A program made the position numbers and the translations under genes. Below the pieces are notes generated by a model, which was not told the origin of the DNA, searched no databases, and saw only the letters and a list, made by a program, of their open reading frames with translations. Shown piece by piece: positions 6,195 through 11,029 of a stretch of 11,029 nucleotides of DNA (positions are counted from its first letter, which is position 1; each line of letters opens with the position of its first letter). Location of the stretch: contig JAEYXD010000039.1 of the NCBI GenBank assembly GCA_023428645.1, forward strand, positions 1 to 11,029, in the 5' to 3' direction. The stretch comes from Pseudomonadota bacterium. GTDB taxonomy: Bacteria; Pseudomonadota; Gammaproteobacteria; Steroidobacterales; Steroidobacteraceae.

Positions 6195-7034
6195 ATGATG
6201 CGAACACTGCTGGTCTTTCTCTTCCTGCTCGGCGGCACCGCCGCTGGCGATGTACCGGTGTTCGATGTGCATGTTCACCTTCGTGACGGAGAGTCATCGC
6301 TGCGTGCCTACCAGGCCGACGTGGAAGCCGCCGGCGTCGCACTGGCGGGGCTGGGCGCGATGTGGTTTGGAGGGCCGCACCAGGCGTTGCAAGGTCAGTT
6401 GGACAAAGTGCGAGCAGGCAACGACGGCGTGATTGCGCTCGCTACAAAGCATCCGCAAGTGCTGCCCATCGCCACCGTCCATCCTTACGACAGATCAGCC
6501 GCGCTGCGCGAGCTGGCGCGCGTGGCCGCCGCTGGAGTGAAGGTTCTGAAGCTCCATGCCCACACGCAACGTTTCGATGTCGCGGATCCGCGGGTGGAGA
6601 CATTGGTACGCAAGGCCGGCGACCTCGGCATGATCGTGCTGATGGATAACGCCCACATTCTCCCGGGCGATAGCGAGAAGCTCTTCAATCTGGCGGCGCG
6701 AGTGCCGGGCACGAAGTTCATCTTCGCCCACATCGGGGCAATGAATTTCCGCTTCTGGAACATCCTTGCACTGGCACGGACCGCGGACGGCTTTGCCATG
6801 GAGAACGTGAACTTCGAGATCTCAGGAGCAGTGCTGATGGCGGCAGACTCGCCGCTGGAGGCCGAGTTCATCTGGACGCTGCGCAACGTGGGCATGGATC
6901 ACGTGATGCTTGGCTCGGATTATCCGCAGGTGGGGCTGGGCAGAACAGTGGATGCACTGGAGCGCCTCGATCTGACGGAGGAGGAGAAGGCCAAGATCCG
7001 TTCTGGCAACGCGCGCAGGCTGTTTGGCCTGTAG
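6195..7034 (+). CDS. Exported metal-dependent amidohydrolase (amidohydrolase-2/TIM-barrel type)
   Basis: A 279-residue protein. Residues 1-18 (MMRTLLVFLFLLGGTAAG) form a clear signal peptide without a lipobox, so the enzyme is probably periplasmic. The barrel begins with D24-x-H26-x-H28, the metal-binding motif. Lys119 (VLKLHAH), His154 (DNAHILPG), His179 (FAHIG) and Asp242 (LGSDYP) sit where later metal and catalytic ligands fall in this superfamily. The substrate is unknown; relatives include decarboxylases and lactone or amide hydrolases. AGGAG at 6187-6191 lies three bases before the ATG at 6195 and six before the ATG at 6198, so the second may be used; the difference is one residue. It ends only three bases before the convergent ABM gene. 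Confidence 0.85.
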   Translation: MMRTLLVFLFLLGGTAAGDVPVFDVHVHLRDGESSLRAYQADVEAAGVALAGLGAMWFGGPHQALQGQLDKVRAGNDGVIALATKHPQVLPIATVHPYDRSAALRELARVAAAGVKVLKLHAHTQRFDVADPRVETLVRKAGDLGMIVLMDNAHILPGDSEKLFNLAARVPGTKFIFAHIGAMNFRFWNILALARTADGFAMENVNFEISGAVLMAADSPLEAEFIWTLRNVGMDHVMLGSDYPQVGLGRTVDALERLDLTEEEKAKIRSGNARRLFGL

Positions 7035-7037
7035 CGG

Positions 7038-7394
7038 TCAGGTCCGAGCCGCGTCATGCGCGCGTTGCGAATCCGCAGGCGCCTGCGTCCGCTCGCTCAT
7101 GCTGTAATCCCGAACGACATGGGCCACGCGCAGACGATATTCGGCGAGGATGTCCGCTCGCCCCGCGGCCTGGACTTCACGGTGCGCTTCCACGTTCCGC
7201 CAGCGCGCGATCGCGTCCTCATCGCGCCAGAACGACAGCGACAAGATGCGGCGCGGCTGCGAGAGGCTCGCGAAGCGCTCGATCGATATGAAGCCATCGA
7301 TCTGCTCTAGCAATGGCTTGAGTCGCGCGGCCGCTTGCAAGTAGTCGTCCTGGCGGCCGTCGCGGGGCGTCGTTTCGAAGATGACTGCGATCAT
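7038..7394 (-). CDS. Antibiotic biosynthesis monooxygenase (ABM) domain protein
   Basis: A 118-residue protein with the small ferredoxin-like dimeric alpha-beta barrel pattern. It opens MIAVIFETTPRDGRQDDYL, with IDGFISIERF at about 33-42 and ILSLSFWRDEDAIARWR at about 50-66, followed by an H-R-x-x-Q helix. Family members range from cofactor-free oxygenases of aromatic rings to proteins of unknown role; no substrate can be named. The C-terminal tail (about 95-118) is hydrophilic and probably disordered. Its ATG overlaps the TGA of the NIPSNAP gene by four bases (7391-7394), and only a weak ribosome site precedes it, so the pair is translationally coupled and the products may work together. Confidence 0.82.
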   Translation of the reverse strand: MIAVIFETTPRDGRQDDYLQAAARLKPLLEQIDGFISIERFASLSQPRRILSLSFWRDEDAIARWRNVEAHREVQAAGRADILAEYRLRVAHVVRDYSMSERTQAPADSQRAHDAART

Positions 7395-7723
7395 CGTCGT
7401 TCAACCGGTCTGGAAAGCGTGCCTTCGACACTTTGGACGAAAGAGCGCTCCTCTCGAAGAATGAGCTGCCGCATCCGCGCGAACTCGAAGTTCGCCGCGC
7501 CCTCGACGTCCGCCTTGAGCCGCGCGCGATACGCCTCGTAGGCGGCAAGGCTCTCGAACGAGATCAGTCCCCACGCCACGTTGTTCGTGCCTTCGTGCGG
7601 AAGAAAATAGCCGACGAGATCGCCGCCGCAGCGAGGGATGATCTTCCCCCATCGTGCCGCGTACTCGTGAAAGGCCTCGCGCTGGAACGGGTCGATCTCG
7701 TAACGAATGATGCAAGTGATCAT
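7391..7723 (-). CDS. NIPSNAP-family small protein
   Basis: A 110-residue protein starting MITCIIRYEIDPFQREAFHEY and continuing with W25-G-K-I-I-P, G-Y-F-L-P-H-E-G and the helix LAAYEAYRARL. These are hallmarks of bacterial NIPSNAP proteins, which share the dimeric alpha-beta barrel with ABM. The biochemical role is unknown in bacteria. The start at 7723 is chosen because conservation begins there; the open frame reaching 7897 would run under the divergent regulator gene. First gene of a two-gene unit with the ABM gene. It faces the ArsR-type gene across 76 bases, the classic arrangement of a local regulator and its target. Confidence 0.82.
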   Translation of the reverse strand: MITCIIRYEIDPFQREAFHEYAARWGKIIPRCGGDLVGYFLPHEGTNNVAWGLISFESLAAYEAYRARLKADVEGAANFEFARMRQLILREERSFVQSVEGTLSRPVERR

Positions 7724-7760
7724 GAGGGCTCGCGCGTGCGTTGGGAGGGGCATACGATAG

Positions 7761-7773
7761 CCAGCACCGCTGG
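7761..7773. promoter_or_regulatory. Palindrome in the ArsR/NIPSNAP divergent gap, possible operator
   Basis: CCAGC-ACC-GCTGG is a perfect 5-3-5 inverted repeat in the middle of the 76-base divergent gap (7724-7799). It lies 26 bases before the regulator GTG and 37 before the NIPSNAP ATG. ArsR-family repressors usually bind short palindromes that overlap their own and their target promoters. TACGAT (7753-7758) nearby is a possible -10 on the plus strand. Confidence 0.4.
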
Positions 7774-7799
7774 TCCGATGATTCGATGGAGATCGAAGC

Positions 7800-8537
7800 G
7801 TGCAAGAGGGTCCCAACATCGCGCGTATCGCCGCCATGATCGGCGAGCGTGCGCGGGCGCAGATGCTGACCACGTTGATGTCCGGCCGCGCGCTCACGGC
7901 AACGGAGTTGGCCGATATCGCGGCGGTCTCTCGGCCGACGGCGAGCTCGCATCTCGCGAAACTGGCGAAAGCACGACTTGTCGTCGCGCGCCACTCAGGA
8001 CGTCACCGGTACTTCCAGATCGCGAGCGCCGAAGTTGCCCACATGCTCGAGACGCTGATGGCAGTGCAGTACGTGGCGGAGCCGAAGCGAGTCGGTCCGA
8101 GCGACCCTGCGCTGCGCCGCGCGCGTCTGTGCTACGACCATCTTGCCGGCGAGATCGGCGTGTGGATTTACGACGCCCTGGAGGCGCAGCACGCGTTCGA
8201 CATCACCACTAATGGTTTGAGTCTGAACGAAACAGGCTGGGATGTGCTTGCGAAGCTCGACATCGACCGAACGCAGGTTGCAAAGGCGCGCCGGCCGGCG
8301 TGTCGCGCATGTCTGGACTGGAGCGAACGTCGCAATCACTTGGCCGGTGCGGTGGGTGCTTTGCTCCTCGAACGTCTGATCGAGCTGCGCTGGGCGAAGG
8401 CCCTGCGAGGATCGCGCGTCGTCCACTTCTCCGTCGCGGGCGAACGCGCGTTGAAGGCGTCATTCGCAGGCGTCCAAATGACCACGCGCCGGACGGGACC
8501 GACTCCTTCGATCGTCAGCTCACTACCTTCTGAATAG
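7800..8537 (+). CDS. ArsR/SmtB-type winged-helix transcriptional regulator with C-terminal ligand domain
   Basis: A 245-residue regulator. Residues about 5-80 form a winged helix: IARIAAMIGERARAQML, the recognition region LADIAAVSRPTASSHLAKL (37-55), and a wing around ARHSGRHRYFQI. A second domain (about 100-220) carries RLCYDHLAGEIGV (109-121), then ACRACLDWSERRNHLAGAVG (167-186) and W198, ending with VAGERAL. That layout is typical of the long ArsR subgroup rather than the 100-residue metal sensors; the ELCVCDL-type metal motif is absent. Cys111, Cys168, Cys171, His114 and His180 could bind metal or sense redox, which is inference. The start is GTG at 7800 with GGAG eight bases upstream. 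It probably represses the divergent NIPSNAP/ABM pair and itself. Confidence 0.85.
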   Translation: MQEGPNIARIAAMIGERARAQMLTTLMSGRALTATELADIAAVSRPTASSHLAKLAKARLVVARHSGRHRYFQIASAEVAHMLETLMAVQYVAEPKRVGPSDPALRRARLCYDHLAGEIGVWIYDALEAQHAFDITTNGLSLNETGWDVLAKLDIDRTQVAKARRPACRACLDWSERRNHLAGAVGALLLERLIELRWAKALRGSRVVHFSVAGERALKASFAGVQMTTRRTGPTPSIVSSLPSE

Positions 8538-8701
8538 CGGTGCTGCGCGGCGAGGGGATGCGTATCAGCGCGCGCGGACGGACGCCGCGGCGAATGACCA
8601 CGCCATCGAGATTGGCACTGCCGCATGCAGACGAGTCGGGAACGAAAGGCTTCCGCTGAGCATCCTTCTGCGGTTTCAGGCCATCTTCAAGGAGCCACGA
8701 C

Positions 8702-9268
8702 ATGAAGCACCGTTTCCGCGCCGCCATTGCCGCGGCTACGCTCCTGACTGTCGCGCTGCCGATATCCGCGCAGAACGACAATTCCACGCCGCCTTTCGAC
8801 GAGATCGTTCAAGGACAGGGGACGATCGTCGATGTTGCGAGCGGCGATCAGCAGTTCTCAACACTCGTCACAGCCCTGCAGGCAGCCGGGCTGACGGACA
8901 CACTGAAAGGGCCGGGCCCCTTCACGGTGTTTGCGCCGACGAATGACGCTTTTGCACAAATTCCGAAGGCCGTGTTGGATCAATTGATCGCGAATCCCGA
9001 TCAGCTCACTCAGGTGCTGACGTACCACGTCGCGCAAGGTGAGTCCGACGTGCGTTACGACTTCACGCCGACGGCCCTCATGACCGTGCAGGGCCAGAAG
9101 CTGTATGTCGATCGTGAGTTCAATGACCTGAACATCAATAATTCCAAGGTTGTCGGAGCGGTGATCCAGGCGAGCAACGGCGTCATCTACGTCATCGATA
9201 GCGTGCTGATGCCGCAATACCGTGCGTCCGGCTCCGCACAGGCGAGCGGACGAAAGACCTCGCGATAG
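8702..9268 (+). CDS. Secreted fasciclin (FAS1)-domain protein
   Basis: A 188-residue protein. Residues 1-23 are a signal peptide (KHRFR then AAIAAATLLTVALPISA) with cleavage expected after A-Q or S-A near 23-24. A single FAS1 domain spans about 40-172. It carries motif H1 (GPFTVFAPTNDAFAQIP, 72-88), the central TYHV (107-110) and motif H2 (NGVIYVIDSVLMP, 159-171). FAS1 domains act in adhesion or ligand binding at the cell surface; no enzyme activity is expected. A low-complexity Ala/Ser/Arg tail (about 174-188) ends the protein. AAGGAG lies seven bases before the ATG. The preceding 164-base gap (8538-8701) after the regulator gene shows no recognisable element. Confidence 0.9.
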   Translation: MKHRFRAAIAAATLLTVALPISAQNDNSTPPFDEIVQGQGTIVDVASGDQQFSTLVTALQAAGLTDTLKGPGPFTVFAPTNDAFAQIPKAVLDQLIANPDQLTQVLTYHVAQGESDVRYDFTPTALMTVQGQKLYVDREFNDLNINNSKVVGAVIQASNGVIYVIDSVLMPQYRASGSAQASGRKTSR

Positions 9269-9282
9269 ATGCTTGGTCGGGC

Positions 9283-9321
9283 GGCGAAATGCGCGAGTCC
9301 ACGCACCTCGCGCATTTCGCC
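9283..9321. repeat. Perfect 15-bp inverted repeat (strong hairpin)
   Basis: GGCGAAATGCGCGAG (9283-9297) is followed by a nine-base loop and its exact reverse complement CTCGCGCATTTCGCC (9307-9321). It starts 14 bases after the fasciclin stop and ends 61 bases before the next ATG. The stem is far longer than chance would readily give. There is no T-run after it on either strand, so it is not a textbook intrinsic terminator. It may still stop transcription, protect the upstream mRNA 3' end, or be a copy of a dispersed hairpin element. A weaker hairpin (GCTGC/GCAGC, 9344-9360) lies just downstream. Confidence 0.8.
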
Positions 9322-9382
9322 ACTACCTCACTGCTCGAGAGCGGCTGCGGTCCTTGCAGCGGCCACGCAGGAGTCTGGCGCG

Positions 9383-10126
9383 ATGAGACTTTCAGGCAAC
9401 ACCATCCTAGTGACCGGCGGCGGATCGGGCATCGGACGAGCGCTCGCGCTGCGCTTCAACGATCTTGGCAATATCGTAATCGTCACTGGGCGGCGTATGC
9501 AGTCGCTACAAGAGGCGATCGCGGGGCGGAAGGACATGCATGCGATCGAGTTGGACGTCGATGATGCGGCGCGGATCGCGGCATTCGCACTGCGGGTCGT
9601 CGCCGAGCATCCTTCGCTCAATGTACTGATCAACAATGCCGGGATCATGCGGTTCGAGGACATCACCAGTTCGCGCGATCTGCGCGATGCCGAGGAGGAA
9701 ATCAACACCAATCTGCTGGCGCCGATACGCCTGACCAACGCGCTGATCGATCATCTGAAGGCTCGAGCGAATGCCGTGATCGTGAACGTATCTTCAGGAT
9801 TGGGCTTCGTGCCCCGCACGGATGCGGCCACCTATAGCGCGACCAAGGCCGCAATTCACTCGTACTCGGTATCGCTGCGGTACGAGCTCGAAGGCCGCGT
9901 CGAAGTGATCGAGATCGTACCGCCCGCGGTCCAGACGGAGCTCACGACCGGTCAGTCCACGCGCGAGGGCTATATGCCGCTCACGGAATTCATCGATGAA
10001 GTCATGAATCTATTCGCGCAGACGCCGACGCCCGGCGAGATCCTGGTGCAACGAGTTCATTTTCTGCGCGCGGCCGAGCGAGAAGGGCGCTTCGACGCAG
10101 TGTTGAAGGCAGTGAACTCATCCTGA
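9383..10126 (+). CDS. DltE-like short-chain dehydrogenase (SDR)
   Basis: A 247-residue classical SDR. The cofactor loop T11-G-G-G-S-G-I-G18 is followed by VTGRR with Arg37/Arg38 after beta-2, which favours NADP(H). NNAG is at 84-87, Asn110 is in place, and Ser138, Tyr151 and Lys155 form the catalytic set. P180-P replaces the usual P-G after beta-6. The 'ILVTGGGSGIGRALALRF' opening and 'YSATKAAIHSYSVSLRYEL' helix resemble the DltE subgroup, whose substrates are mostly unknown; this is not evidence for D-alanylation of teichoic acid. The start at 9383 has AGGAG nine bases upstream; the longer open frame back to 9269 would run through the hairpin at 9283-9321 and adds non-conserved residues. Separated from the DUF2306 gene by 55 bases. 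Confidence 0.85.
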   Translation: MRLSGNTILVTGGGSGIGRALALRFNDLGNIVIVTGRRMQSLQEAIAGRKDMHAIELDVDDAARIAAFALRVVAEHPSLNVLINNAGIMRFEDITSSRDLRDAEEEINTNLLAPIRLTNALIDHLKARANAVIVNVSSGLGFVPRTDAATYSATKAAIHSYSVSLRYELEGRVEVIEIVPPAVQTELTTGQSTREGYMPLTEFIDEVMNLFAQTPTPGEILVQRVHFLRAAEREGRFDAVLKAVNSS

Positions 10127-10181
10127 AGATGATCCGCCGCCGCGGCAATATCCGTCTGTCGCAGGCACCCCTCGGACTGAC

Positions 10182-11029
10182 ATGGCTGGCACAGCGGTTG
10201 CTACTTCGCGTCTCTTCGCACCTCATGGCAGCATAAGCGGACTGGCGCTGTGCTGGTCTGCTCGCGTGCTCACTGCGACGGTGTGGATGAGTGCGGCGAT
10301 CTTCGGTTTGTACATTCTCGCGTTCTATGCCGCGGCGCTGATCGACGGAGACCTGGCGAAGTGGAACGACGGGTTGCCTCGTCTGTATGAAAGCCACACG
10401 CCAGTCGCGACGGCTGGCATCGGTCTGCATTTCGCGGCGGGCGGCGTCATCCTTGCGCTCGGCTGTATTCAGTTCGTCCAATCGCTTCGAGTTCGCGTTC
10501 CCGCCGTGCATCGTTGGGTCGGGCGCGCCTATGTATGTGCCGCCTTGCTCGCCGGCATCGGCGGGCTGACGTTCATCGCCGCGAAGGGAACGATTGGTGG
10601 AACGACGATGGATGTCGGCTTTGGTATCTACGGGCTGCTCACCGCGGCATGCGCGATCGAGACATTCCGTCATGCGCGGGCACGGCGTTTCGAGAATCAT
10701 CGGGAGTGGGCGATGCGGCTGTTCGCGCTCGCGATCGGGTCCTGGCTCTACCGGATGGAATACGGCTTCTGGTTCCTGTTGGCCGATGGCGCGGGTCACA
10801 CGAGCGACTTCAGCGGACCCTTCGACAAGTTCATGGCATTTTTCTTCTACGTGCCGAACCTCTTGATCGTGGAGGTGTTGCTTCGCTCGCAGCGTGCGCT
10901 GATGTCGACGACTGCGAGATGGGCAACAACGGCGGCATTGACATCCGCCACCGCGTTCCTGGTGCTCGGCACGTACTTCTTCACGGGCCACTACTGGGGG
11001 CCGGCAATTCTCGAGCGAATCGGCTCGTA
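10182..11029 (+). CDS. DUF2306 multi-pass membrane protein, 3' end missing
   Basis: An open frame running off the window (282 codons visible, no stop). Hydrophobic segments lie at about 31-54, 78-99, 114-134, 146-162, 177-200, 216-236 and 248-267. The DUF2306 pattern is clear: G79-x-x-L-H-F-A-A-G-G-V, I-Q-F near 96, H110-R-W-V-G-R-A-Y, then N172-H-R-E-W-A-M-R-L-F-A-L. The conserved histidines and arginines at helix ends suggest a heme- or proton-linked membrane role for the family, but no function is established. The ATG at 10182 is the first in frame and has no good ribosome site; starts at GTG 10266 or ATG 10287, closer to the first helix, are possible. The frame stays open upstream to the SDR stop region. 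Confidence 0.8.
   Translation, partial: MAGTAVATSRLFAPHGSISGLALCWSARVLTATVWMSAAIFGLYILAFYAAALIDGDLAKWNDGLPRLYESHTPVATAGIGLHFAAGGVILALGCIQFVQSLRVRVPAVHRWVGRAYVCAALLAGIGGLTFIAAKGTIGGTTMDVGFGIYGLLTAACAIETFRHARARRFENHREWAMRLFALAIGSWLYRMEYGFWFLLADGAGHTSDFSGPFDKFMAFFFYVPNLLIVEVLLRSQRALMSTTARWATTAALTSATAFLVLGTYFFTGHYWGPAILERIGS

Noticed and set aside
9283..9321. Hairpin as a standard Rho-independent terminator of the fasciclin gene
   Set aside because: No run of T follows the stem on either strand; a termination role is possible but not by the textbook pattern.
9269..9382. Upstream extension of the DltE-like SDR
   Set aside because: It would translate the 15-bp hairpin, its residues are not SDR-like, and AGGAG supports the start at 9383.
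9383..10126. Role in D-alanylation of teichoic acid because of DltE likeness
   Set aside because: The DltE name marks an SDR subgroup; no other dlt genes are present and the host appears Gram-negative.
10002..10991. A 329-codon open frame on the minus strand
   Set aside because: It is antisense to the DUF2306 gene and the SDR end, has low-complexity Arg/Glu/His-rich composition typical of a GC-rich shadow frame, and shows no recognisable domain.

Overview
The window reads as a chromosomal stretch from a GC-rich proteobacterium. The taxonomic guess rests on gene content: MarC, GFA, DUF2306, NIPSNAP/ABM and an HdhA-type dehydrogenase close to the enterobacterial enzyme. Soil gammaproteobacteria of the Steroidobacter/Nevskiales kind would fit, but the sequence does not prove it. 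No rRNA, tRNA, CRISPR array, insertion sequence or phage gene was seen. No gene-free stretch exceeds about 215 bases.

Layout. (1) 1-1238: the 3' end of an exported seven-bladed beta-propeller gene. (2) 1450-3680, plus strand: a compact run of hdhA (7-alpha-hydroxysteroid dehydrogenase), a truncated second SDR, a marC-family membrane protein whose ATG overlaps the stop of the SDR fragment, and a small cupin. (3) 3833-6043, minus strand: a choloylglycine (bile salt) hydrolase, a DUF1579-like protein and a GFA-family zinc protein. (4) 6195-7034, plus strand: an exported amidohydrolase. (5) 7038-8537: a divergent module, with an ArsR-type regulator on the plus strand and a translationally coupled NIPSNAP/ABM pair of small alpha-beta barrel proteins on the minus strand. 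(6) 8702-11029, plus strand: a secreted fasciclin-domain protein, a DltE-like SDR, and a DUF2306 membrane protein cut by the window end. A perfect 15-bp inverted repeat lies between the fasciclin and SDR genes.

The most suggestive biology is the nearness of two bile-acid enzymes, in convergent units about 1.6 kb apart. The cytoplasmic choloylglycine hydrolase would remove taurine or glycine from conjugated bile salts, and the HdhA-type enzyme would oxidise the 7-alpha-hydroxyl. The hydrolase resembles Gram-positive bile salt hydrolases: it starts directly at Met-Cys with no signal peptide, and carries Ser-Arg-Gly at the selectivity-loop position. Part of it is clearly poorer in G+C than the other genes, which suggests acquisition from elsewhere. 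The pathway link is an inference; the two genes are not in one operon.

Several intergenic regions hold palindromes placed like operators: before hdhA, the hydrolase, the DUF1579 gene and the ArsR gene, and between the GFA and amidohydrolase genes. They were found by eye and none has been tested statistically.
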